This document shows positions 4,762-12,275 of a stretch of DNA of 24,317 nt, in pieces (position 1 is the first letter of the stretch; each line of letters opens with the position of its first letter). Source of the DNA: a virus. A model generated the notes under the pieces. It was not told where the DNA came from. It saw only the letters and a program-made list of their open reading frames with translations, and ran no database searches. Both the position numbers and the translations under genes were made by a program. The stretch is from positions 1-24,317 of IMG/VR virus record IMGVR_UViG_3300044645_000668; one strand, given 5' to 3'.

Positions 4762-6858
4762 TTGGTTCGCGCTGACCAAAAAGACCGACAGGACAAGGCG
4801 AAGGCTAGGTACGACGACATCAAGCGTCGGACGGGCGAACGCTCACGCCAAGTCGGTGCCGCCGGCCGTGACATCGGCAGCATTCCGCCGGTCAAGGACG
4901 TCAAACGCCGTGACGCCTGCCGTGATTCGTTTCGCCAGTTCTGCGAAGTCTACGGTTCTGAGTCGTTCCCTCTGGCGTGGTCTGCTGATCACCTGACGGC
5001 GATTGCCAAGATTGAGGCTGCGGTGCTGCGTGGCGAACTGTTCGCTTTCGCCATGCCTCGTGGTTCAGGCAAGAGCACGCTGTCGATCTGGGCCTGCCTG
5101 TGGGCGATGCTCTACGGTCATCGCTCGTTCGTGATGCTCGTGGGCAGTGACCAAGCGATTGCCTGCCAGATGCTCGACACGCTCAAGAGTCACCTAGAGC
5201 AGAACGACCTGCTGGCTGAAGACTTCCCGGCGGCGTGCTATCCGGTGCGTGCGTTGGAGGGCATCACCGCTCGGGTGCGTGGTCAGACGTGCGAAGGCGA
5301 GCCGACGCACATGGGATGGACCGCCGACAAGGTCACGTTGCCGTGGATCAAGGGTGCCGCCTCGGCTGGTGCGGCTGTGCGTGTCGCTGGCATCACTGGG
5401 CGAATCCGTGGCATCAGCCACACTCGCCCAGACGGGAAGACGATCCGCCCCAATCTGTGCTTGATAGACGACCCGCAGACTGACGAGAGCAGTGCAAGCC
5501 CGTCGCAGGTCGCCACCCGTGAACGCATCCTCTCGGGTGCCATCCTCGGTCTCGCCGGTCCCGGTGCGAAGATCGCCGGTTTGGCGACGATCACGGTGAT
5601 TCGTCCCGACGACCTGGCTGACCGGCTGCTGGACCGGATGCGTCATCCGTCGTGGCAGGGCGAGCGTACGAAGCTGGTCTACGAGTGGCCGACGGCGGAT
5701 GAACTGTGGGGGCAGTATTCCGAGATGCGTCGAGAGGGGCAGCGTAGCGGTGAAGGCACTGCGGCAGCTGACGCCTTCTATCGGGCGAATCAGGCGACGA
5801 TGGACGCCGGGTCTCGCGTGGCGTGGCCGGAGCGGAAACATGACGACGAACTGACGGCGATCCAACACGCATGGAATCTACGCATCGACCGTGGTGAGTC
5901 GGCTTTCCAAGCGGAGTACCAAAACGCACCGCTCGCCGATGACATCTCGTCCGAGAAACTCGACAAGCGGGCGCTCGCCGCTCGGGCGTTGACGCTGTCT
6001 CGTGGGACTGTCCCACTTTCCCACCAGACGGTGACGGCGTTCATCGACGTGCAGGATCGGCTGCTCTACTGGCTGGTCGCATCGTGGGGCGATTCGTTTG
6101 GCGGTCACGTCGTCGCATACGGCACTTACCCTGACCAAGCCAGTACGTTCTTCGAGGCTAAGAACGCCAAAAAGACGTTGGCACTCTCTGCCAAGGGTGC
6201 CGGGTTCGAGGGTGCGTTATCCGCTGGCCTGGAGTCGCTGACGCAGATACTTCTCGGCAAGGATTGGATACGTGAGGACGACGTGCCAATGCGTGTGCGT
6301 CAGGTGCTCATAGACGCCAACTGGGGGCAGTCTACGGAGACGGTGCGGACGTTCTGCCGGCGGTCCACGTTTGCGGCGATGCTGCTGCCGTCTCACGGCA
6401 AGGGCATCGGTGCGTCTGGCGGCTCGCTCACTGAGAAGAAGGGGCGAGGCGAGAAGATAGGTCTGAACTGGGTGATGAGGCAGACGGCGACGAATCAACG
6501 ATACGGCGTCTACGAGACGAACTTCTGGAAGACGTTCTCGGCGGCTCGGCTTCGTCTAGCGATGGGCGATCCAGAGGCTATCACGCTCCACGCTGGCGAG
6601 CATGACATGCTGGTGGAGCATCTGACCAGCGAGTACCCGGTGCGGACCGAGGCACGCGGGCGAGTCGTGGACGAGTGGAAGCTAGACAACCGGCGCGAGA
6701 ATCACTGGTGGGACTGTCTTGTTGGGTCTGCTGTGGCGGCGTCGATTGCAGGCGTGCAACCAGTGGCGACCGAGGCGGGCGGACGCCAGCGGAAAAAGGT
6801 GACAATCCCGACGAATTCAAACGGGAAAAAGATCATTCAGGTAAAGCGTCTCAAATGA
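4762..6858 (+). CDS. terL: Terminase large subunit (ATPase and nuclease)
   Basis: The 698-residue protein drives DNA into the prohead and cuts the concatemer. The N-terminal ATPase has a Walker A-like PRGSGKST at 99-106 and a Walker B NLCLIDDP at about 231-238, followed by QTDES. The C-terminal RNase H-fold nuclease is marked by three well-placed acidic residues: Asp428 in TAFIDVQDR, Asp517 in VLIDANWG and Asp650 in HWWDCLVG. The N-terminus is a highly charged helical stretch that may replace or contact a small subunit, for which no gene was seen. The start is a TTG at 4762; an in-frame stop two codons upstream excludes a longer form and the next region lacks ATG. The stop overlaps the next gene. 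It resembles terminases I associate with planctomycete prophages. Confidence 0.93.
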   Translation: MVRADQKDRQDKAKARYDDIKRRTGERSRQVGAAGRDIGSIPPVKDVKRRDACRDSFRQFCEVYGSESFPLAWSADHLTAIAKIEAAVLRGELFAFAMPRGSGKSTLSIWACLWAMLYGHRSFVMLVGSDQAIACQMLDTLKSHLEQNDLLAEDFPAACYPVRALEGITARVRGQTCEGEPTHMGWTADKVTLPWIKGAASAGAAVRVAGITGRIRGISHTRPDGKTIRPNLCLIDDPQTDESSASPSQVATRERILSGAILGLAGPGAKIAGLATITVIRPDDLADRLLDRMRHPSWQGERTKLVYEWPTADELWGQYSEMRREGQRSGEGTAAADAFYRANQATMDAGSRVAWPERKHDDELTAIQHAWNLRIDRGESAFQAEYQNAPLADDISSEKLDKRALAARALTLSRGTVPLSHQTVTAFIDVQDRLLYWLVASWGDSFGGHVVAYGTYPDQASTFFEAKNAKKTLALSAKGAGFEGALSAGLESLTQILLGKDWIREDDVPMRVRQVLIDANWGQSTETVRTFCRRSTFAAMLLPSHGKGIGASGGSLTEKKGRGEKIGLNWVMRQTATNQRYGVYETNFWKTFSAARLRLAMGDPEAITLHAGEHDMLVEHLTSEYPVRTEARGRVVDEWKLDNRRENHWWDCLVGSAVAASIAGVQPVATEAGGRQRKKVTIPTNSNGKKIIQVKRLK

Positions 6859-7271
6859 ACCAGATCACGCTCACCACCATCGACGGTCTTGACCCCCGTG
6901 ACATGCTCGCCATCCGCTCGCGGCTGACGAAGCAGGGCAGCGAGTTTCAGATTGAGGTTGCCCAGGTGCTTGAGGGTGACGCAAGCAGCTGCACGCCGGT
7001 CGCCGTCTGGCACGCTGATGGTGCGATGCTGGCTTGGGCGTGCTCGCACGTTTGGCGTGGCATGCAGACGCTTGAGCAGTACGTCGAGGAACGCTATCGG
7101 CAGACAGGCAAGGCGACGGCGTTGACTGCGTTCCTGCTTTCGTCGGGCGTCATCACTTCCGGCAAGCCGCTTGCAGTGTTCTCTCCGTACACGGCAGACA
7201 TCGCCAGAAAGCTAGGCGTGGCTGACGTCGTGCTCTTTGAGCGGCGCGGCTCTGAGTGGGTCGAAGTCTAA
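6855..7271 (+). CDS. GNAT-like acetyltransferase-fold protein
   Basis: A 138-residue protein beginning at an ATG that overlaps the terminase stop. The layout fits the GNAT fold: a strand pair (VAVWHADGAMLAWACSH), then LEQYVEERYRQTGKATALTA, resembling the acetyl-CoA pyrophosphate loop followed by a helix, and a C-terminal PLAVFSPYTADIARKLG with VADVVLFERRG, like the last helix and strand. The loop is less canonical than R-x-x-G-x-G/A in cellular enzymes, so activity may be reduced or lost. Lying between terminase and connector it is transcribed with head genes; its substrate is unknown. An unrelated head-assembly factor cannot be excluded. Confidence 0.5.
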   Translation: MNQITLTTIDGLDPRDMLAIRSRLTKQGSEFQIEVAQVLEGDASSCTPVAVWHADGAMLAWACSHVWRGMQTLEQYVEERYRQTGKATALTAFLLSSGVITSGKPLAVFSPYTADIARKLGVADVVLFERRGSEWVEV

Positions 7272-7312
7272 CGGCATACCCGGTCTGACTCATGCGGTGC
7301 TTCCCGTAGCGT
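7271..7312 (+). promoter_or_regulatory. Bipartite promoter-like element, copy 1 (before connector/portal)
   Basis: ACGGCATACCCGGTCT (7271-7286), a 16-base gap, then CCCGTAGCGT (7303-7312). The same 16-mer, followed after exactly 16 bases by CCCATACCGT, occurs at 19208-19249. TAGCGT fits a -10 box (TANNNT) and TCTGAC lies 17 bases upstream of it, so a sigma70-like promoter is plausible, with the invariant block as activator site or extended -35. The ATG of the following gene is seven bases after TAGCGT. Confidence 0.55.
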
Positions 7313-7319
7313 TGCTCGC

Positions 7320-7529
7320 ATGAGCGACGAACTACGCGCAAAGATTGCCGAGACGGCATCCGGTCCCAAGCGGGTCCGTACCGACGCAGGCGAAGTTGAG
7401 GCACAGGACGTCGCCTCAATGATTGAGGCTGACAAGTACCTGGCTGGCAAGAACGCAGCCACGGGCAGCGGCACGAACACGCGGCGTGGTCTGCGGTTCA
7501 ATAAGCTCATTCCGCCAGGAACTATCTAG
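7320..7529 (+). CDS. Small head-tail connector, gpW-like
   Basis: A 69-residue protein directly before the portal gene, the usual place of the lambda gpW-type connector. The sequence is helical and charged at first (SDELRAKIAETASGPKRV), continues with AQDVASMIEADKYLAGKNAA and ends with RRGLRFNKLIPPGTI. The central segment resembles the gpW/gp6-like pattern of a helix with an Ala/Leu/Tyr face. In lambda, gpW completes the head and forms part of the neck. No Shine-Dalgarno sequence is visible, and a candidate -10 box lies only seven bases upstream of the ATG, so translation may be leaderless. The portal GTG follows one base after its stop. Confidence 0.6.
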   Translation: MSDELRAKIAETASGPKRVRTDAGEVEAQDVASMIEADKYLAGKNAATGSGTNTRRGLRFNKLIPPGTI

Positions 7530-7530
7530 C

Positions 7531-8979
7531 GTGGGACTGCTAGGCAACCTGTTCTCTCGTGGCAACAGGCCGCAGCCGGCGGCGGTGCCCGTGCGTGTCC
7601 GTGCAAAGTTCGACGCTGCCGAGAGCCAAGACGACCGGCGGCACTGGGCAAACGCTGACGCCTTCGCTGCGGATGCGGCACTCTCGCCGATGAAGCGGCG
7701 CGAGATGCGGAACCGTGCTCGCTACGAGCGTGCCAATAACTCGTGGCTCGCTGGCATCTCGTCCACGCTCGCCAATGACTTGGTCGGCACAGGCCCGCGT
7801 CTTCAGTTGCAGTTTGGCGACGACGAAAGCGCACGTGCAATCGAAAAGCTGTTCTTCGACTGGGGCTGGCAGATCGACCTTCCGGCGAAGCTGCGGACGA
7901 TGCGAGAGGCTTTGGTCGTGGACGGCGAAGCGTTCTCGCTGATGATTTCCAATCCTCGCCTGCCTGGCGTTCAGCTTGACCTGCGGCTTGTGGAAGCCGA
8001 GATGGTCGCCACGCCTACGGAACTGATGAGCGAGACGATCACGCCAGACGGCTCGACTGTTGACGGCATGGAGTTTGACTCCGTCGGCAACGTCGTTGCC
8101 TACCAAGTTCTCAACTTCCATCCCGGCAGCAATTTCCGCGTCAACACTTTGCAATTCCAGCGCGTGCCTGCTGCCCAGATGGTGCATTGGTTCCGGCCTA
8201 TCCGGCCCGGTCAACACCGTGGGTATCCAGAGGTGGCACCGGCTCTGAGGTTGTTTGGTCAGCTTCGCCGCTACACCGAGGCGGTTGTGGCTGCGGCTGA
8301 GACTGCCGCCGACTTCGCGGGCTTCCTGCGGACGAACTCGCCTGCCGCCGAGATTGACGAGGTCGAAGCGTTCGCCGAGATGCCGATTGAGAAGCGCACG
8401 ATGGTCACGCTGCCAGACGGCTGGACGTTCGAGCAGCTGAAGGCAGAGCAGCCTACGACGCAGTTCCCGTCGTTCGTGCGTCAGATTCTCGGCGAGCTGG
8501 GGCGCTGCATGAATCTGCCGTTCAACGTCTGTGCTCTCGACTCGTCGTCATACAACTATGCGAGCGGTCGCATGGACCACCAAATCTACGCGACGACTCA
8601 GCGGGTCATGCGTGACGATCTTGAGCGTGTGATGCTCGACCGTCTGCTTGCGGCTTGGGTCAACGAAGCCACGCTTGCGGGTGTGCTGCCGGAAGGCGTG
8701 CCGCCGTTCAGCGAGTGGGATTGGTCGTGGCAGTGGGATGGCAAAGAGCACGTTGACCCATCCAAGGAAGCAAACGCTGCCGAGACTCGGCTGCGGACGC
8801 ACACGACCACGCTGGCGGCTGAGTACGCCAAGGCTGGCAAGCAGTGGGATGTCGAACTGCGTCAGCGTGCCGCCGAGGTGGCGATGATGAAGGAACTCAA
8901 CCTATTCGTTGATTTCACGCCGGAAACGAATTACGGCGGGACGCTCGACGAGAACGGCGAACCAATGGGGGCGCGATGA
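7531..8979 (+). CDS. Portal protein, lambda gpB family
   Basis: The 482-residue protein forms the dodecameric ring at the capsid vertex through which DNA passes. It matches lambda-type portals: an N-terminal RREMRNRARYERANNSWLAG with TLANDLVGTGPRL, the LREALVVDGEAFSL-like strand (here MREALVVDGEAFSLMI), VHWFRPIRPGQHRGYPEVAPAL, then YTEAVVAAAETAADFAGFL and the later NLPFNVCALDSSSYNYASGR. Length is normal for the family. The GTG at 7531 is one base after the connector stop, with CAGGAA as a modest binding site; a longer in-frame extension to 7423 would overlap the connector and is unlikely. It overlaps the protease-capsid gene (ATGA). Confidence 0.93.
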   Translation: MGLLGNLFSRGNRPQPAAVPVRVRAKFDAAESQDDRRHWANADAFAADAALSPMKRREMRNRARYERANNSWLAGISSTLANDLVGTGPRLQLQFGDDESARAIEKLFFDWGWQIDLPAKLRTMREALVVDGEAFSLMISNPRLPGVQLDLRLVEAEMVATPTELMSETITPDGSTVDGMEFDSVGNVVAYQVLNFHPGSNFRVNTLQFQRVPAAQMVHWFRPIRPGQHRGYPEVAPALRLFGQLRRYTEAVVAAAETAADFAGFLRTNSPAAEIDEVEAFAEMPIEKRTMVTLPDGWTFEQLKAEQPTTQFPSFVRQILGELGRCMNLPFNVCALDSSSYNYASGRMDHQIYATTQRVMRDDLERVMLDRLLAAWVNEATLAGVLPEGVPPFSEWDWSWQWDGKEHVDPSKEANAAETRLRTHTTTLAAEYAKAGKQWDVELRQRAAEVAMMKELNLFVDFTPETNYGGTLDENGEPMGAR

Positions 8980-10808
8980 ACGCAATCAAGTTGGATTCTG
9001 GCGTCACGTTTCTGCAAGCCGCCGACGGCGATTCGGCACCGGCTGGCAAGAAGTTTCGCATCGTCGCCTACACGGGTGCTCCTATCCGTCAGGGCTGGAG
9101 CCGTGAGCCGGTCGTGATCGACATGGCTGGCATGCAGCTGCCGGCGACTGTGCCGGTTGTCGTCGGTCACGACTACGCACTTGGCTCCATCGTCGGGCAG
9201 GGTCGCCCGTTTATCGAAGCCGGGCAGATCATCGTTGAAGGCGAGATCCTGGCCGACAACGAGAACGCACGGCAGGTCGCCGCTCTTGGTGCCGCTGGCT
9301 ACCAGTTCCAAGCGAGCGTAGGTGCCGATGTTCGCAGGCACCAGAAGATCGACGCCGAAGGCGTCACCACCGTCAACGGCACTGCCCATATCGGGCCAGT
9401 GCGAGTCGTCAAAGCCTCATCGCTGCGTGAGGTTTCGTTCGTCACCTTGGGCGCTGATGCAGCTACCAGCGTCGCCATTGCCGCCGAAGAGGTGGCAGAG
9501 GAGTCAGTCATGGCGGACCACGCCAGCGAGAAGCCTGCCGACGTCGTCGAGACGCCGGTGGAAGTCACGGCGAGCGTCGCCGTGGTGGCCGAGAACGAAG
9601 TCAAGCAGGACGCCAACGAGGCTCTCCTGGCTCGGCTCGCAACCTACGAAAAGAAAGTTTCCGACATGGAAAAGCTGATCGCCACCCGCGACGAGCGTCC
9701 TGCGGCTCCTGCCGTTCACATGGCGCAGCCGACCGCTCGCACGCCCGAAGTCATCGAGGCAGCGTTCGCCCTCCAAGGCGGCCTGCCGAATGTCGAGAAG
9801 CAGTACGACGCCAAGACCCTCGAAGCCGCTGGCAAGATCCAGCGGACCACGAGCCTCGGCGAAGTGCTGCTCTCGGCTGCTGAGGAAGGCGGCTACGTCG
9901 GTCCTCGCCGTGTGTCGGCTGCAACGCTGCGTCCGATCCTCGCTGCTGCGTGGGCGACCCACAGCATCAGCGGCATCCTGTCGAGCACCGTGAACAAGTT
10001 CCTCCTCGCTGGCTTCAACGGCGTTGAGAGCTCGTGGCGGTCGATCTCGTCTGTGCGAAGCGTGAACGATTTCCGCAGTGTCACGAGCTACCGGCTCAAC
10101 GGCGGGATGAAGTTCCAGAAGGTCGCCAACGGCGGCGAGATCAAGAACTCTGGCTTCAGCGATGAGAGCCGGACGATCTCGGCGGAGACCTACGGCATCA
10201 TGACCAGCGTCACTCGCACTGACCTGATCAACGATGACCTCGGTGCCCTGACTGCCGCGCCTCAGCGGTTGGGTCGTGGCGGCGCTCTTGCTCTGAACGA
10301 TCTGTTCTGGGCTTCGTTCCAAGACGATTCGACGTTCTTCACCACGGGTCGTGGCAACAAGAAGAACACCGCCGGTGCTCTCTCCCTCGCGAACCTCAAG
10401 GCCATTGCCACGATGTTCCGCAAGCTGAAAGACCCGGACGGCAACCCGGTTGCTGTCGATCCCCGCGTGCTGCTCGTTCCGGCTGATCTGGAACTCGCTG
10501 CGGCTGAGATCATGGGCTCGTCGCTCTTGGTCGGCGGTTCGTCCGCTGCCCCGGATCGCAACGTGCTCGCCGGTCGGTATCAGGTCGTCTCGACAAGCTA
10601 CCTGTCGAGTGCCGAGGACTACTACCTGCTTGCGTCTCCGGCTGATCTGCCGGTGATGGAAGTGGCTTTCCTCAACGGCGTCCAGTCCCCCATCGTTGAG
10701 ACGGCGGAAGCCAATTTCAACGTCTTGGGTGTCGAGATGCGGGGTTACTTCGACGTAGGTGTGGCGAAGGCCGAATACCTCGCCGGCGTGAAGGCTGACG
10801 CTTCGTGA
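8976..10808 (+). CDS. Prohead protease fused to gpT-like major capsid protein
   Basis: A single 610-residue ORF contains two parts that are normally separate genes. Residues 1-170 are a Mu-I/HK97-like prohead protease, with likely catalytic His65 in VVVGHDYALG, Ser114 in FQASVG and Glu152 in LREVSF. Residues 180-250 are Glu/Ala-rich and helical (a scaffold-like delta region, NEALLARLATYEKKVSDMEKL). Residues about 260-610 resemble the Mu gpT major head protein: VNDFRSVTSYRLNGG, GGEIKNSGFSDESR, TYGIMTSVTRTDLINDDLGA. An internal ATG at 9510 (residue 179) has AGAGGAG six bases upstream, so a scaffold-capsid protein could also be made without the protease. Proteolysis would release mature capsid from the polyprotein. 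No frameshift or stop separates the parts. Confidence 0.88.
   Translation: MNAIKLDSGVTFLQAADGDSAPAGKKFRIVAYTGAPIRQGWSREPVVIDMAGMQLPATVPVVVGHDYALGSIVGQGRPFIEAGQIIVEGEILADNENARQVAALGAAGYQFQASVGADVRRHQKIDAEGVTTVNGTAHIGPVRVVKASSLREVSFVTLGADAATSVAIAAEEVAEESVMADHASEKPADVVETPVEVTASVAVVAENEVKQDANEALLARLATYEKKVSDMEKLIATRDERPAAPAVHMAQPTARTPEVIEAAFALQGGLPNVEKQYDAKTLEAAGKIQRTTSLGEVLLSAAEEGGYVGPRRVSAATLRPILAAAWATHSISGILSSTVNKFLLAGFNGVESSWRSISSVRSVNDFRSVTSYRLNGGMKFQKVANGGEIKNSGFSDESRTISAETYGIMTSVTRTDLINDDLGALTAAPQRLGRGGALALNDLFWASFQDDSTFFTTGRGNKKNTAGALSLANLKAIATMFRKLKDPDGNPVAVDPRVLLVPADLELAAAEIMGSSLLVGGSSAAPDRNVLAGRYQVVSTSYLSSAEDYYLLASPADLPVMEVAFLNGVQSPIVETAEANFNVLGVEMRGYFDVGVAKAEYLAGVKADAS
9510..10808 (+). 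CDS. Putative internal product: scaffold region plus major capsid, from an internal start
   Basis: ATG at 9510 in the protease-capsid frame is preceded by AGAGGAG at six bases, one of the better binding sites in the window, and falls exactly at the join between the protease-like part and the helical scaffold-like part. Lambda (C/Nu3) and other phages use internal starts to make scaffold from a protease gene. Here it would supply the many capsid copies needed per protease copy. The evidence is positional only. Confidence 0.4.
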   Translation: MADHASEKPADVVETPVEVTASVAVVAENEVKQDANEALLARLATYEKKVSDMEKLIATRDERPAAPAVHMAQPTARTPEVIEAAFALQGGLPNVEKQYDAKTLEAAGKIQRTTSLGEVLLSAAEEGGYVGPRRVSAATLRPILAAAWATHSISGILSSTVNKFLLAGFNGVESSWRSISSVRSVNDFRSVTSYRLNGGMKFQKVANGGEIKNSGFSDESRTISAETYGIMTSVTRTDLINDDLGALTAAPQRLGRGGALALNDLFWASFQDDSTFFTTGRGNKKNTAGALSLANLKAIATMFRKLKDPDGNPVAVDPRVLLVPADLELAAAEIMGSSLLVGGSSAAPDRNVLAGRYQVVSTSYLSSAEDYYLLASPADLPVMEVAFLNGVQSPIVETAEANFNVLGVEMRGYFDVGVAKAEYLAGVKADAS

Positions 10809-10823
10809 TCTGACAAACCGTGA

Positions 10824-10855
10824 CCGCCGGGCGGGAGCCTAAGCCCGCCCGGCGG
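10824..10855 (+). terminator. Strong hairpin after the capsid gene
   Basis: CCGCCGGGCGGG (10824-10835) and its exact reverse complement CCCGCCCGGCGG (10844-10855) form a 12-bp GC-only stem with an eight-base loop. No T run follows, so it may be a partial terminator, an RNase barrier stabilising the capsid mRNA 3' end, or an attenuator rather than a classical terminator. Confidence 0.7.
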
Positions 10856-10899
10856 CATGATTCCAAACAAACCCATTTCCCAGAAAGTAGGTGATCCTA

Positions 10900-11223
10900 A
10901 TGGCTTCTTATTCTCAGGCTGGCTGTCTGATCGACTACACGCCTTCGGCTGCTGTTGCCGCTGGCGATGTCGTCCTTCTCGCTGATCTCGTGACCGTGGC
11001 CCCTCGTGCAATCGCCGCCAACGCGCTGGGTGCGGTGTCGGTTGATGGCGTGTGGAGCATCGCCAAGGCTTCGGGCGCTGTCTCGCAGGGTGCGCTCCTT
11101 TACTGGGACGCCACCAACAGCGTCGTCACCACCACTGCCAGCACGCACAAGCGGGCTGGCAAGGCCGCTGCTGCGGCTGCGTCGGGCGATGCGTCGGTGA
11201 TGGTCATCCTCAACGTCGGTTGA
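10900..11223 (+). CDS. Capsid decoration-like protein, DUF2190 type
   Basis: A 107-residue protein directly after the capsid gene. It resembles the DUF2190 family of small beta-rich proteins beside phage capsid genes: CLIDYTPSAAVAAGDVVLLADLV, AIAANALGAVSVDGVW and a later GALLYWDATNSVVTT. These proteins are thought to decorate or stabilise the capsid lattice. The start at 10900 is chosen because AGTAGGTGAT lies a few bases upstream; the GTG at 10891 lies within that site. Ala and Ser/Gly are abundant and there is no signal or membrane segment. Strong hairpins lie before and after the gene, so its mRNA level may be set separately. Confidence 0.8.
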   Translation: MASYSQAGCLIDYTPSAAVAAGDVVLLADLVTVAPRAIAANALGAVSVDGVWSIAKASGAVSQGALLYWDATNSVVTTTASTHKRAGKAAAAAASGDASVMVILNVG

Positions 11224-11240
11224 TTCCCGTCCCACTGCAA

Positions 11241-11283
11241 GCCGCCGGCGGCAGCGTTTCATCCTTTCCGCGCCGCCGGCGGT
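11241..11283 (+). terminator. Long GC-rich hairpin after the decoration-protein gene
   Basis: GCCGCCGGCGGC (11241-11252) recurs as GCCGCCGGCGGT (11272-11283). Because the core is self-complementary the copies pair with each other and can also fold singly; GCG and CGC extend the stem inward toward a T/C-rich loop. Like the hairpin at 10824 it has no clear T tail. It ends just before the ribosome binding site of the next gene. Confidence 0.6.
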
Positions 11284-11302
11284 CTTGTGGTTAGAGGTGC
11301 CT

Positions 11303-11992
11303 ATGTCCGATCTACTCGCCAGCGGTGCAGCGTGGCTCGCCGGTCAGTTGTCGGCGAGCGCGTCGCGGTCTGTCCGCTACTCTCGCGGGGCTGACTACGG
11401 CACAGTCAGTGCCACGATTGGCACAAGCCGCTTTGAGTCGCAGGGCACTTCCGGCGTGATAGAGCAGTGGGAGTCGCGTGACTTCGTCATCAAGGCGGGC
11501 ACTCTTCCGTTTGGCGAGCCGCTGCGGCATGACAAGATCGTTGACACGATCAACGGCGTTGACATCACGTATGAGGTGACGAGCCCGCGTGGCGTCCCGG
11601 TGTTTCATTACGGCGACGCATTCCGGCAGACGGTGCGTGTTCACACGATTGCCACTGCCGAGGCGGCACAGGTCGCTCCGACGCTCAGGCGTCGCTTCTG
11701 GGGTTCGTTTGCTGCGACGACCATCACTGACGCTCAGATCGTCGCCAGCCTCGCTAATGACCTGGGAGGCTCTCGGGCACAGTCGAGGACGATCACCGCA
11801 CACACTGCGTATATCTACGTCGTCTTGCCGACGAGTTTCGGCGTACCGACGTTTGCCGTCAGCGGCTTGACGTCGTCTGCCTGGGAGACGACGACACGGA
11901 CGATCACGTTTGCTGGGCAGGCTGCGGCAAGCTACGGCATTCACCGCACAACGTATCCGATCACTGGCACCGTCAATCTCGTGGTGACATGA
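11303..11992 (+). CDS. Head-completion-like protein fused to a fibre-type domain
   Basis: The 229-residue protein has two parts. The N-terminal ~120 residues (SDLLASGAAWLAGQL, SVRYSRGADYGTVSATIG, VIEQWESRDFVIKAG, GVPVFHYGDAFRQTVRVHT) look like head-tail joining or head-completion proteins found after capsid genes. The C-terminal ~95 residues (RRRFWGSFAATTITDAQIV, TAYIYVVLPTSFGVPTFAVSG, YGIHRTTYPITGTVNLVV) resemble a small beta domain that recurs in phage fibre and appendage proteins. The fusion would place a fibre-like decoration at the neck. ATG 11303 is preferred because AGAGG lies five bases upstream; the in-frame TTG at 11285 falls next to the hairpin. Function of both parts is inferred from position and pattern. 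Confidence 0.6.
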   Translation: MSDLLASGAAWLAGQLSASASRSVRYSRGADYGTVSATIGTSRFESQGTSGVIEQWESRDFVIKAGTLPFGEPLRHDKIVDTINGVDITYEVTSPRGVPVFHYGDAFRQTVRVHTIATAEAAQVAPTLRRRFWGSFAATTITDAQIVASLANDLGGSRAQSRTITAHTAYIYVVLPTSFGVPTFAVSGLTSSAWETTTRTITFAGQAAASYGIHRTTYPITGTVNLVVT

Positions 11993-11995
11993 CGT

Positions 11996-12274
11996 ATGTC
12001 AAGCATCAAGGGCACCAACGTACTCGCGCCGGTCGTGCCATTCGACACGACAGATACGCACGCATCGCACGAGGCTCTGTACGGCAAGGGCGGCTACCGC
12101 AGCGTGGCAGACGTAGCCGAGAGAGACGCAATCCCGGCTCTGAGGCGAGAGGCGGGCATGCTGGTCTGGGTGATCGACACACAGAAGGCGTGGCGGCTCA
12201 ACGCAAACCTGACCACATGGACTGAAGTCACCGCAATTAACGAACCACAACTCTTAGACGGGGGCAACTACTGA
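11996..12274 (+). CDS. Short fibre-associated protein
   Basis: A 92-residue protein four bases after the preceding stop. Its core, KGGYRSVADVAERDAIPALR followed by EAGMLVWVIDTQKAWRL and LTTWTEV, is a small beta module seen in many phage tail fibre and structural proteins, where a variable binding part is often attached. Here it is nearly the whole protein, so it may be a connector or collar subunit of the fibre complex encoded next. Another frame opens at 11989 but lacks family features. Confidence 0.6.
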   Translation: MSSIKGTNVLAPVVPFDTTDTHASHEALYGKGGYRSVADVAERDAIPALRREAGMLVWVIDTQKAWRLNANLTTWTEVTAINEPQLLDGGNY

Positions 12275-12275
12275 C

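Noticed and set aside
11989-12225. Open frame starting at the overlap with the head-completion gene
   Set aside because: The translation is Arg/Gly-rich with no recognisable pattern, while the frame from 11996 carries a known fibre-type module over the same bases.
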